Shown here: positions 48,599 to 58,769 of the stretch, one piece after another
Numbering within the stretch: the stretch's first letter is position 1
Layout of the letters: each line of letters begins with the position of its first letter
Assembly: GCA_029204225.1 (NCBI GenBank)
Contig: CM055103.1
Location: forward strand, 19,234,925-19,298,924
Source of the DNA: Diphasiastrum complanatum
Lineage: Eukaryota; Streptophyta; Lycopodiopsida; Lycopodiales; Lycopodiaceae
DNA length: 64,000 nt
Direction: 5' to 3'
The notes under the pieces: generated by a model
What the model was told of the DNA's origin: nothing
The model's input: the letters and a program-made list of their open reading frames with translations, nothing else
Database searches by the model: none
Program-made: the position numbers and the translations under genes

Positions 48599-48734
48599 GA
48601 TTTCAGACTGGTGAGACCAATAATCGAGGTAAGTCAGGAGAACAAATAATTACCTGGAGTCGTGACAAATATGAAGGTGAAACTCCTTTGTTTGACACCA
48701 GTTTTACCTCAGAAGAATCTTCTTATGCCTTAAA

Positions 48735-49340
48735 TATTTTTTGATCAAACACAGAAAAGCTACACCGTATAATCCAAAAGCAAACGGGTTAACAGAGAGA
48801 GCTAATGGAATTTTTTGTAAGATCCTGAACAAAATTACTATTGCACATGCAACGAATTGAGATCAAAAACTACCATCAGTTCTCTAGGCTTATCGCAACA
48901 CAGAAAAAATCATGACGAAACAGACACCATATTTTCTTACGTATGGTATGCATCCTATTTTGTCTATTGAATTTGAGGTGAAAACTTTTCGTATTCAAGC
49001 TCAACGAACAGATGAAAAATGTGTTAACGGAAGGTTGACCAATATTGAAGAACTAGCTGAAGCTCGTGCGAATTCACATAAATTAACGAAGGAAATCCAG
49101 GAACAAAAGAAAAAGAAGTATGACAGTCGTTTCAAAAAATGTGATTTTAAAGCTGATGACTTTGCATTGATATATGACAATCGACATCAAAAGTTCCCCG
49201 AAAAACTCCATACGAGATAGCTTGGACCTTATAAAGTCATAGAGGCGTTTGACAACGGTTCTGTACAACTTCAATCACTTGAAGGTGAACTGCTACCTAC
49301 ATGTATTAATGGGTCCAGACTCAAGAAATACTACATTTCA
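48735..49340 (+). pseudogene. gypsy integrase C-terminal part
   Basis: After the deletion the text resumes at PYNPKANGLTERANGIF, which includes the Glu of the DDE triad. Two stops follow, near 48858 and 48882. The frame 48912-49220 then holds FLTYGMHPILSIEFEV and the basic KEIQEQKKKKYDSRFKK. LGPYKVIEAFDNGSVQLQ and NGSRLKKYY close the protein near 49335. No chromodomain is present. Confidence 0.88.
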
Positions 49341-49441
49341 CCAGAATTTTTTTTATTCATTCTTTTCTAGTATTTTTTTGGAATTTATCGCGTATTTTTT
49401 TTTATCTTTTCTGGTATTTTTCGCGACTTTTCTTTTATCTT

Positions 49442-49820
49442 TTCTAGAAATTTTCTACCACCGTCCAACATTTTTCAAAGTGTTTTCGAGAATTTTTCTA
49501 GACTTCTCTTAATCTTCCAAAATCATTCTTTAAAATTTTCAAGAACCTTTTCGAGAATTTTTCGCGACTCTCAAATTGTACACTTTGCTTTAATTTTCGC
49601 GGACCATTTTCGAGAATTTTTCTAGAATCTTTTCTAGCATCTTTCTCCAGTTTTTTGAGAAGTTTTCTAGCTTTCATTTGAGAGATTGTCCTAATTTTTC
49701 ATTTTTCAAGAATATTTCGAGAAATTTTCTAGTATCTTACTAAAATTTTTGAAAAATTTTCGTGAGTTTTTGTATCATTTTCTAAGATCCTACGAGAAGG
49801 TTTCGCGAAACTTTCTAGAA
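49442..49820. promoter_or_regulatory. array of ten TTCnnGAA heat-shock-element cores
   Basis: Perfect TTCnnGAA dyads start at 49442, 49485, 49538, 49550, 49609, 49620, 49705, 49716, 49802 and 49813. The variants are TTCTAGAA, TTCGAGAA, TTCAAGAA and TTCGCGAA. Several are followed three bases later by another TTC. Many one-mismatch versions (TTCTAGAC, TTCGCGAC, TTCTAGCA) fill the gaps. The array lies between the end of pol and the extra ORF. That these bind HSF is inference. Confidence 0.75.
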
Positions 49821-50184
49821 TCTTTCTAGCATATTATTCACACGTGTGTACGATCACATATCAAAACGGATATTGTTTTTCTTCTTAATTTATTTCTTTT
49901 CTTTTTACAAACGGTCTTTCGTCATTAAGATTGATATGTCAAATCATAGTTTGAAACTTTGAGCCATGCACGTCCTCCATAAATGAAAATGACAAATGTC
50001 ATGTCACCATGCCACGTCATCATCCCTTCCACACCACTACTACATAACATAGTTATTTTTCATTTTTCTTCCTTACACTTTCTTCCTGCAATTACATGCT
50101 TGCCTGCGCTCACTCTCTTTGCGATCAAAGCGATCTTTTACGCCCTATTGCGATCTGCAGAACCGTCGTCAAACATTCGACGCA

Positions 50185-52594
50185 ATGGCTTCTGGATTGA
50201 GCTCTAGCTCTACTATCATTTGGAAAGCACGCACAGAAATCCGCCTGGCATCCATCCAGTCCTTTTTGGATCGATGCAGGTTGGGTGATCTAAAAGTGGA
50301 TCCTTCCATCATCCTATCTAAAGTTAGTACTGAATTTGTGAACTCCATCCACTCAATCTCTGAGATGGACTTCAAAGTACATGTGCGCGGCAAATTTTTC
50401 ACCATTACTGAAGACCTGTTTTGTACAGCCCTCGGATTACCATTGGATGGAAAGATTGTTTCTACGAACAAAGATTCTGTGGATGAAACGACCCACTTTC
50501 TAAGCAACTGTTTCGTACCCACGAAGGGGTACAAAATTTCAATGATCAGAAATATGACATTTAAGCTGTTTTGTAAATATGCCAATCAAGCAATATTTTT
50601 GACAGATGCGGATGCAACAATTTTGGTCCAGAATTTTGGCTATATATTGGACGCACTAGCAGGTAATCCAGTTTGCTTTGGTGTTATTACATACAAGGCT
50701 TTTTTGCGGTGGATTAAACACCAAAAGTTTTCTGAAGTTGGAGCACATGTTTCTCGATTGTGCGATCATTTTGGAATTTTGACTGAGCAAGAGAAAACCA
50801 TGCTGACGGGAAGGATATTGGCTCCAAAGCCAATTGATCTTTCCAGCCTCCTGATCGTGCCTATTCCGATTACAGCAGATGTTGCACCAGTGGTCAAAGT
50901 AGCAGCTGCTGCTGCTATGGAGATAGATACTGCACATTCACAACAAGCTACAGTTGATACTATTGCTATGGATACAGATGTTGTTGCTGTTGCTGCTGAT
51001 TCTTCAAAGCCAACATCTGCTTCCACATCCCAGAAGCAGCAGAGTACATTTACCTCTAATGGAATATGATGCAACTCAATCCGACACATCAGAAAAGGCA
51101 CGAGTAGTTGTTGAAGGCGACATTGGGGCACCTATGGAAGATGAAGATGAACCAGACAACCAGCCCCAGTGGTTTCGTACCATGACCGAAAGAGCCAAGA
51201 ATTTAGTAGCTGAGGTCTATGAGTTTGACAAGTACCACCAAAAGCTCACCATGGAGTTTGTCAACTCAGAAAGAAGATGTCAAGACTCTCTAAAGGCGTT
51301 CTATGAGAAGATCGATTCGCTCGAATCAGACAACTCGGAACTGATTGAACGAAATCATTCTCTCGAAACACAGCTTCAGACTCTAATAAACGAAGCTGAT
51401 TCTTGAAGAAGACAAATAAGGCGATTGAGGCCAAGTCTGACAATTTTCAGACTCAAAATAATTCTTTGAAGCAACAACTTTTGACTGCAAATCAACACAA
51501 TGTCGCTCTCCAGAAATATTTACAAGAGGAGCGAATGACGAGAATAAAGGCAAAAGCTACTCTTTCTCTGAGCACCAATGTAAGTCAATCATAGTAGACC
51601 TCACGAAGCTGAACCAGCTCCAAGGCCAGATGCTCAAAAATTTTTGAGTCGAGTTCTTGCAACCGCTCGAGGATGTGAAGACACTTGTCGAGGAAGAGTT
51701 GACTGAGCTGAAGGAGCCGTCTAGTGAAGCCACCCCATCTTTTAGCGGGCCCGACTCTCACGAAGAATATCTTCAAGCCTTGCTTCGCATGGATGATCTC
51801 ACACAACAACTTCAAGCTGTGCCATCCTGTTCCGGAGCCTCAGACCATCCAAAGTATTTGGAGGCAATCGCGAAGATTGACAAGCTCGCACAGGAGCTGT
51901 CAGATATCAAGCAACAATTGGAAGATCGAAAGCTGGCTGATGAGTTGCAAACTCAGGATTTGGCAACTGCATCTACACAGCCAAAGTGAACACGTCGTAA
52001 TCAGTCGAAGGTATGTGCTGAAAGATTCTGTACATTTGCTGAACGATTCTAAAAATGGTGTCCACATGCATTTAATATTGAATTGCAATGGTGTGTGGAT
52101 TACATGATGCTACCAAGCGTAGTAGGCATCGCCTTCGACGAGTGGAAGCGACCTTGGGACAAAGACGACTTTCTTTGGTTATGGGCCCAGCTCTCTATCG
52201 AGCAGAATGAATGTCTTTGTTGGGGCATAATCCAGGGGAAATTCCAAGTCGTACCTTTCGGATCAGCAGAGTTATAAATATGCTCTGCGGCTATGTATGC
52301 TCTTATATAAATTCGAATCAAAGAATTCCAGTTTTTGAGGAACGAAGACAATAAGCGACATTTTTGGAAGAGAAAGTCGCAGTTTCAACTATACAAATCT
52401 CAAGTTGTTGCGGATCTAGGCGCGTTCGACGATGCAGGGTTACTGATTAATGTAAATATGGCCTATCTAGAATTATTTAGTCTTTATGTGGATTGGGAGC
52501 GAAACCTTGTGGAATATTTTGCGAAAATTCGACATAATCTGCAAGACAGAAGGAAGTCATTCCGTTGCAAGCAGTTCTGTACATATTCATTTTG
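50185..52594 (+). pseudogene. gypsy extra ORF, exon 1
   Basis: The start is taken at ATG 50185 (MASGLSSSSTIIW) because the homologous frame at 31950 also begins with a short Ser/Thr stretch. Domain 1 (to about 50780) has FKVHVRGKFFTITEDLFCTALGLP, DSVDETTHFLSNCFVPTKGYKI and LVQNFGYILDALAGNPVCFG. An Ala/Ser/Thr-rich linker follows. After a frameshift near 51065 comes a coiled coil (51170-51590, TMTERAKNLVAEVYEF and later), then tandem YLQALLRMDDLTQQL/YLEAIAKIDKLAQEL units near 51765-51895, and a Trp-rich C-terminal domain at 52070-52590 (ELQWCVDYMML, WLWAQLSIEQNE). At least four lesions break it. Domain 1 recalls Pfam Transposase_32; the C-terminal domain I do not recognise. Confidence 0.8.
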
Positions 52595-52695
52595 GTAGTT
52601 TGGTACCTTTACGACAAAGACATTATTTTTCGTTCAAAATCTTTATGTTAAAAGCTCTTTTATTAGATTTTCAGCTCGTTATTGTAACTTCGTAG

Positions 52696-52885
52696 TGATT
52701 CAGACGAAGATAGAAAGTTAACACATGAGCTGTTCGATGGAACATTGCTCTCGGTTAAGCTAGAAGAATTTGGCAACTTACTAGTTGGCCGTTATACGAA
52801 ATCAAAAGAAGACTTGGTATTGATTGAGGCTCAACAAAATTTGGAGTTTGTTCAGAAATTACATGACGAATTGAATCGTTCATGA
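52696..52885 (+). pseudogene. gypsy extra ORF, exon 2
   Basis: After an apparent intron 52595-52695 (donor TTTTG|GTAGTT, acceptor CTTCGTAG) the frame resumes in the correct phase. It encodes RKLTHELFDGTLLSVKLEEF and ends SKEDLVLIEAQQ...DELNRS-stop at 52885. The relative at 42294-42494 has the matching HELFEGTLLPIRL and ends YYKDLNT-stop. The shared donor text TTGGTAGTTTGG in both copies supports splicing. Confidence 0.7.
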
Positions 52886-53202
52886 ATATTCATTCATGCC
52901 TTTGTCGTGGTGATGTTTCTATATGTGATGCTCAATCCAGATCTTTGAAGTTTTGAAGATGTTTTGAAGTTTGATTCCAGTTCTTATCAACAATTCAAAG
53001 ATCAAATCAAAACAACCTATGCAATTAAAGAAACACCAAAGCCACATATTCTCTAAGTCGAAGAAATATCTAAGGGATGAAACATATGAAGAAATATCTT
53101 TTCGTCTTAACGAAAATTTGAAGAACAAGAATGTTTTGCGAATAATCCTTAAAATGAAGATGATATGTTCACGAGGACGTTTCACATTTGAGGAAGGGGA
53201 TA
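52886..53202. other. 3' untranslated spacer and polypurine tract
   Basis: No ORF of note. The polypurine tract TTTGAGGAAGGGGATA occupies 53187-53202, directly before the 3' LTR. Confidence 0.8.
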
Positions 53203-54462
53203 TGTGATGCCACAAAATTGTTAAATATTTTGAATATCAACATAAATATGGCATGATATACTCGAAAATGAAGATATGATCCGGATAAGTATAAATCATG
53301 AAGAGGCCTAAGTCATTTTTCGGAAATATATCTCCTAAGTACTTACCTTATAATTAAGGACAAGACCTTTAAAAAGAAAGACATTACCTTGAATAACCTT
53401 CACTAGGTCGTCCACGCGAAACGACTAGATATGTAAAAACATGTTAAACTAGAGTAATCTTAACTCTAAGTTTAATATACCTCTTATGGTATAATTGAAC
53501 GTATTTTCAATTGTTAACTAGACCCTTTCGTGAGAGCGACGCACTTGTTGTTTTAGAGGTGTGTTTGTTCATCTCGTAGAACATATATTGATCTCACACG
53601 TCAGTCTCGAGCATCGAGAGAGAAGAGTTTATGCATATGTAAGAGGTTGAAGAAGTGAATAGAGTGTTGAGAGTTATTCTCCCTTATCTATGTTCTCTAC
53701 ACTGTTGAGTGTGAGTGATCCTGAGTCTACTAGCAATCTCTAACGCATTACATGAATTACTCTTCGATCAGACAGACTCTCTAGTGCATTACAGTCGTTT
53801 GCTGTGTATCCGTAAAGCATGCTCTAAAGAATTGTCTTAAAATCATCCTATTCGTCTGTCGGGAATACTTTTTTTTCGGCACTCGAATAAAGACTATCTT
53901 CGGTATAGTCTAGCATGATCATTGAATAGAAGTGTATGTATACATATGAGATGACAGTCCCTGTTTGAAGAATTGAGGCTTTGATCTGTGTTCCTGATTG
54001 TAATTGACATAAGTTTCTAATGTGCTCTAAAACCATTCGTGTTCTTTAATCATTAATCTGGACTTAAGTTGTTGAGAACTTCTGTCTATAAATGAACAGT
54101 TCGCGAACGCGATTAATTAATTGTCTGCACAGCCACGAATATATCGAACATTTCTCGATTCTCTGTTGACACCTTAATCACCCGGAGTGTAGTAATACTG
54201 TACTACTCTGATAACATCTCACCTGTAGAACGCGTTTTATTCGATTTGATAGAGGCCAGATTGTTGTTTTGTAATTATTAACATTACATTCTCCAAACAC
54301 AAGTAATACTGGTTACTTTCTAATGTCTGTCGACAACCAGAATAACACTCAAAACCATTTGTCATAAATTGTACCAAATACATAACTTTCTAACACTGTC
54401 CTCTATGGGAACGACACTATTTACTACAAAATCTATATCAACCTTGTTGGTATGGTACGACA
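53203..54462 (+). mobile_element. 3' LTR
   Basis: Homologue of 44918-46175, followed by the target duplication ATTTC. It lacks short pieces present in the 5' LTR (for example near 53505, where AGTCTAATTG is shortened). Confidence 0.95.
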
Positions 54463-54467
54463 ATTTC

Positions 54468-54970
54468 TTTCTTTGTAACTTTTTATTGTATACTATCTTC
54501 CTTGTATTGTATATTTTGTTTTCTCTTTCTTTTGTATTGTACTGTATACTATCTCAATGCAACCACAGAATCATGGCCATAATTTAGATATTTGAGAATA
54601 CAATTACTTGCACGATAGTGGCCCCCAGTGGAAGCAAAATAGTAGTGTAGCCAGTCAATCTATAATCATAATCCAGGTAATTTGTTCTGAGCTTTTGGTT
54701 GCAGTTCTTGTCTATTCTACAACATGTACTTACCCAGTCATGTTACCCTACCTACGGCCTACACGCTATCCTAACAACATTATCTCCTAACAATCCATCA
54801 CTTGCCTATAGGGCATTTTCCTTTTTGTAGGTTGTCTGAAAGTAAGCCATGTATTAGGCTCTTGATTGTCGCAGACAATCGTTGATTATTGACATTTTTG
54901 GGCTTCTTTTAGTTGTCTATTTTTGTGCATTTATAGTACTATAGGACCACTAATTTGTAAGTAGATCCAA
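54468..54970. other. AT-rich flank, nothing recognised
   Basis: It continues the pre-insertion sequence that also lies left of 44913. TATT/TGTA-rich text with no ORF of note. Confidence 0.45.
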
Positions 54971-54976
54971 TTTGTA

Positions 54977-55560
54977 ATGTGCAAACTCGTGCCTTTGTAT
55001 CATCTAACGGAAGAGCAGAAAGCTCAAAGAGGACCTCGTTCAGTTCGTCCATTTGTAGAGTTGAACTTTTTGGAAACCATTCAAGCAGCGTACCAATTTT
55101 TTCATGAGTTTGATCGACATTGGTGGATGGATTTGTTTGAAGAGCAAAAACTCAGTTTGCTTAACTTGGGAAATGCAAACTCATCTAAAGAATTTCATTG
55201 GCTATTAAGATCAACAATTCCAATGACGACAGTTGAATTTTTAACTATTTCACAATAGACTAAAATTTTATCCCTTGTGCAAATAGAAGAATGTGAAAAT
55301 TATTTGGGTTCCATAAAAAGTCATCAAATTATAAAACCCACCAAGGATAAGTGGTTTTTTAATATCAGTGAAATTAACTTTGAAAAATAGTGAAAATCAT
55401 CCATTCTGGATTGCTAAAGTGCTTAGCTTCATTAAGAGGAATGACATGACAAAAATTGTACATGTGCATTTGAACAATGAATAGATTGATTATGAATACC
55501 TTTGTTGATATGGATTTTTATCCAAAGGATCAACATCAATCTTAAGTGTTTCTACATATA
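54977..55560 (+). pseudogene. uncharacterised degenerate protein remnant
   Basis: The frame 54977-55258 (93 codons) contains RSVRPFVELNFLETIQAAYQ, RHWWMDLF and LLNLGNANSSKEFHWLLRS. Beyond its stop, text such as HPFWIAKVLSFIKRNDMTKI and VHVHL near 55400-55480 looks coding but is broken by stops. I do not recognise the family. The FWIAKV...VHVH pattern recalls small beta-barrel domains in plant transposon-related proteins. Confidence 0.35.
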
Positions 55561-56330
55561 ATGTTTGTTGCAATTGGGGATATTACATATGATTAGCAAA
55601 ATCATAACTAATTTTGGCAAGTTGGTTTACATGGTGCCTTTCCAAGAAGATAAAAAGAATTGTGATCACGTAAAATCTGAAGGATGACACGTTAGTTGCC
55701 CTCAAATTAATGCAATGTCAAGAAGTCAACTTGGGTAGAACATAAGGATGATGAAAGTCATTATTTACAAGGTTGATAGACCTTGTACTGCAAGACCAAA
55801 TGGACGTTGTGCACATAACAACACTAAGCCTTTTAGCATGTGAAGTCAAATTTTCAAAAATATTAGGGTCTCATTCCTTTCATGAAAATCATATCTTATT
55901 AAGAACAAAAAAGATCTCGTGGCTCAACAAGATGAGGATCAATAGGTTGTTGTACTTGCTCCACATGAGTTGAATTAGAATATCAATCTTATGGTTCAAT
56001 TTGTTAAGACCTCATGGACTACTTGCAAATCTCGAACAACTGAAACATATTGGTCCGATCCGTACCGACTTGTCCATTCTAAGTTCGATTCTTTGTGATC
56101 TCATGATAATACCAAAAAGCAAATTTGATCACAACAACCTAACAATAGGAGCCTAAACATATAACAAAAGAAATGGTAACCTTGTTAAGTGACTAATTGA
56201 ATCAAGCTACACTCAATGATATACTCAAATTAGCACAAGCCGAAGGAGAATGAAGCTTTAAGCCAAACAAATCATCACAAAGTGACACTTTCATTTCATT
56301 AGATCTCAAAGACAAAGGAAACTGAATCTT
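55561..56330. other. sequence without recognisable gene
   Basis: AT-rich, no domain. It flanks the 3' side of the coiled-coil gene on the minus strand and could hold its 3' intron or UTR. Confidence 0.45.
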
Positions 56331-56362
56331 TCAGCTAATTTGATCTTTAAGCTTACCTTGTC

Positions 56363-57517
56363 TTACTTGTTGCAGAAGGGGAAATTACTGGTTGCAAGTC
56401 TCATGTATGCCATGCATCCAACTACAATCAAGGAAGTGGTAGAAACTGCGAGTGCAGGTAGTGCAAATGGCGTTACTCTTCCTTTTTTGTGCAACAGTTT
56501 GTTGATTTTTTCCAGCTCGGCCCTCAATTGCCAAAATTTGTCCTCACTCGCATGCGCTGCTTCTTTTGCTTCTATCAAGGCAGCATCGAATCTCTCCACT
56601 TCATGCTTCATTCTTGAAAGCTCCACTTCTGCCCTTTTAGTAACCTCTTTGGAACTCGTTATTAGCTTTCTTATCTCAAGCTCAAAGGCATTCTTTGCCT
56701 GTTCAGCGATGTCATGCTTATCTTTGGCAACTCTTGCAACCCTATATTCAAGCATGGACTGACAATCTTGCTCTCCGCTTGCTTCAATTCGGCTAGTTGA
56801 AGATCTGGCAGAGTTCAAATCACCTTCAGAATTGGTTCTGGTTGAATCAATAACCGCCAACCCCTCCCTCGTTCTAATGTTGCCTCTGGCTATCGACGAT
56901 GATGTTGCTTTTTCCTGTGTTGAATTTAAGAGCATAATATTATCTTTCAGGGCTGCAATTTTGTAATCGAGCAGCTTTATATCCTTGACAGATAACCTTT
57001 TATGATTCTTCAAATTTTCTAGGTAGTCCTCGATTGTAGTCATTTCGGCTTCCAAATGTGCAGCTACTTCCCTGAAGTTGGCTTCTTCAGCGTGCATGTT
57101 CGTAGCAAACTCTTTAAAAGAACTGGCTTCCTTCGGCTCCTTGCTTACTGCAAATGGAAGCTTTCTGAGCTCTTCCTCTTGAACCTGTTCGCACCGCTTT
57201 GAGATGATGTGCTTTTCATCATCTAGAGATTTCAAAGTTGTGAATTGGTTGTTTGATGTTTCTTTCGCATTAAAGAAGTTTTGCAGTTCCGTATTAAGAG
57301 CACGGAGCCTTGCTGCAGAAACAGTGAGAGAACGTTCGGCTTCCCTTGCCCGCCTATTAGTCTCGGATAATTGACTTCCTGACTGAAGTAGTTGATTCTC
57401 AATTACCTTCCTTTTCTCTTGAAGAGAACGCTTCTCTAATTCTAGCAGAGTTTTTTCAATTATTAGGGTAGACACTTCGTTTTCGAGGCCAGATAATGCA
57501 CTCAAAACGAAGTCCAT
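56363..57517 (-). CDS. coiled-coil protein with C-terminal membrane anchor
   Basis: This is an intact 384-codon frame, the longest in the window, with no retroelement motif. Residues 1-200 and 240-350 are charged, heptad-like coiled coil (EKTLLELEKRSLQEKRK; EVERFDAALIEAKEAAHA). Residues about 355-378 (FALPALAVSTTSLIVVGCMAYM) form one hydrophobic segment near the C-terminus, as in tail-anchored proteins. Met 57517 is the first in frame. A same-frame stretch upstream (57610-57545, VLDKKTGGQLVTLRRF) ends in two stops and may belong to an upstream exon or uORF. At the stop, CAA|GTAAGA and AAG|GTAAGC are good splice donors, so a further 3' exon is possible. The layout recalls WIT-type tail-anchored coiled coils, but I cannot assign a family. 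Confidence 0.7.
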   Translation of the reverse strand: MDFVLSALSGLENEVSTLIIEKTLLELEKRSLQEKRKVIENQLLQSGSQLSETNRRAREAERSLTVSAARLRALNTELQNFFNAKETSNNQFTTLKSLDDEKHIISKRCEQVQEEELRKLPFAVSKEPKEASSFKEFATNMHAEEANFREVAAHLEAEMTTIEDYLENLKNHKRLSVKDIKLLDYKIAALKDNIMLLNSTQEKATSSSIARGNIRTREGLAVIDSTRTNSEGDLNSARSSTSRIEASGEQDCQSMLEYRVARVAKDKHDIAEQAKNAFELEIRKLITSSKEVTKRAEVELSRMKHEVERFDAALIEAKEAAHASEDKFWQLRAELEKINKLLHKKGRVTPFALPALAVSTTSLIVVGCMAYMRLATSNFPFCNK

Positions 57518-57899
57518 TATACCACCAAAACATTGACTATATTTTCATCAGCTTTCCAGTTTCTCGCCGATGTTTTTGAACCTTCGCAGCGTAACCAATT
57601 GCCCTCCCGTTTTCTTGTCAAGAACCTCAATACAAATATTAATCGATCACTTTTTGGACCTACTCTCTGTCATCGTACATCCAGTATAGCGTAAAATTAA
57701 ACTGAGTGTTTAGGCGGCACTCGAGTAAAATTCTTCATCTGTCATACGGAAGATACAGTAAGATGTATTGTTCTTTTCTACAGGACAATTGTCCATGAAG
57801 CTCGAGGCAGAGTTGCCATGTCCGTTTGCATCAAAAAACCTTTCCAGCGGCAGTTATTCATTGCAACAAACTAAGGCTCACTTATTCAAAATGCTTGGT

Positions 57900-58191
57900 T
57901 TCTCGGTTGTGCACCGTGCATTGGGAGGCTGACGATTCCACAAAAGAATCAAAATCTCACTCCAATAATCGTCTCAAAATCCAAAAAATTCATTCTAAAT
58001 GCGCAACGCATATGAAGCTTCTACATACACAAACGAGGGCTTAATTTCTCGGTTATGTACTGCGCATCAGGAGTGCGAAGATTTCATAAACGAGTAAAGC
58101 TCCCGCTGCCATAACCATCTCAAGATCCACACAAATTATTCTAAATACAAAACGCATATTCTGCTTTTAGATACCAAAACTTAATTCTGGC
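57900..58191. repeat. diverged 146-bp direct repeat, two units
   Basis: TTCTCGGTTRTG starts at 57900 and 58046. Shared blocks include TCTCAAAATCCA/TCTCAAGATCCA and TTCTAAATRC.AACGCATAT. The repeat lies upstream of the coiled-coil gene (minus strand), possibly in its promoter. Confidence 0.7.
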
Positions 58192-58308
58192 TATAGTCCT
58201 TGAACCTACTCATTTCTAGCATACATCCTACTAGTTCAAAAAAATGCGCGCGCCTGATTCTTTGAAAGGGAGCTGAGAGTTTCCGTTGATTCACTCAAAT
58301 AAGAAATA

Positions 58309-58536
58309 TTATGTGAGACTGAGACATTTTGTTGATTCATGGAAATTACGAGCAAATTTTGCACCAAATTTTAAGCAAATGGATCTGCATTTGGATCGAT
58401 CATGGGATGATGACGAAGCAGAAATGAATGGATCGCGTTTGGATCGATCAGAGATGGTTTTGGCGATGGCCTGTGGGGGAAAAGACGAGCCTGTCGAGCG
58501 ACGACGAGGGAGGTTCTTGGGAAAAGACGCGACCAT
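58309..58536 (-). CDS. possible N-terminal exon with transit-peptide-like sequence
   Basis: From Met 58536 the frame encodes MVASFPKNLPRRRSTGSSF followed by a Ser/Arg/Lys-rich, acid-poor stretch, a composition typical of plastid transit peptides. It lies 0.8 kb upstream of the coiled-coil ORF on the same strand in GC-richer DNA, so it could be its first exon. No splice link was proven, and chance is possible. Confidence 0.25.
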   Translation of the reverse strand: MVASFPKNLPRRRSTGSSFPPQAIAKTISDRSKRDPFISASSSSHDRSKCRSICLKFGAKFARNFHESTKCLSLT

Positions 58537-58542
58537 AGCGAG

Positions 58543-58607
58543 ATGACCTGTTGCAGCAGGTCGACGACCTGTCCAACAGGTCAGTCTCCGCCCCCCCCCC
58601 CCCCCCC
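58543..58607. repeat. twin GACCTGT hairpins and poly-C run
   Basis: GACCTGTTGCAGCAGGTC and GACCTGTCCAACAGGTC are adjacent dyads at 58544-58581, separated by GAC. A 17-base C run follows at 58591-58607. Confidence 0.85.
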
Positions 58608-58653
58608 GCGCGCGTGGGGCTTTAGAGCACGCCCCACACGAGGAAGGGCCGGT

Positions 58654-58765
58654 GCCTCCCAGTGGCTGACACGCTTCAGCCGCACAGTGCCCGTAAAAAA
58701 TCATCGGGCGCCTCCCAGTGGCTGACACGCTTCAGCCGCACAGTGCCCGTAAAAAATCATCGGGC
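58654..58765. repeat. perfect 56-bp tandem duplication, GC-rich
   Basis: GCCTCCCAGTGGCTGACACG starts at 58654 and at 58710, and the two copies are identical. It is followed by GGGCAGGC/GGGCACC-rich sequence to 58890. Confidence 0.95.
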
Positions 58766-58769
58766 GCCG

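Larger units (their letters stand above)
44918..54462 (+). mobile_element. complete Ty3/gypsy element with extra ORF, defective
   Basis: Two LTRs of 1,258 and 1,260 bp (44918-46175 and 53203-54462) start TGTGATGCC and end CGACA. They are flanked by the perfect 5-bp target duplication ATTTC (44913-44917 and 54463-54467). The primer site TGGCGCCGTTGCTGGGGA (46188-46205) is of the tRNA-Asp type used by Athila/Tat elements, and the polypurine tract TTTGAGGAAGGGGATA precedes the 3' LTR. Inside are gag, protease, the end of integrase and an extra ORF. RT, RNase H and most of integrase are deleted near 48730. A solo LTR interrupts gag. The LTRs differ by several substitutions and small indels, so the insertion is not recent. 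A diverged relative lies just upstream at 39.8-43.4 kb. Confidence 0.95.

Noticed and set aside
50169-50585. 138-codon minus-strand frame
   Set aside because: Antisense shadow of the gypsy extra ORF, which has homologous counterparts in two other elements in the sense frame.
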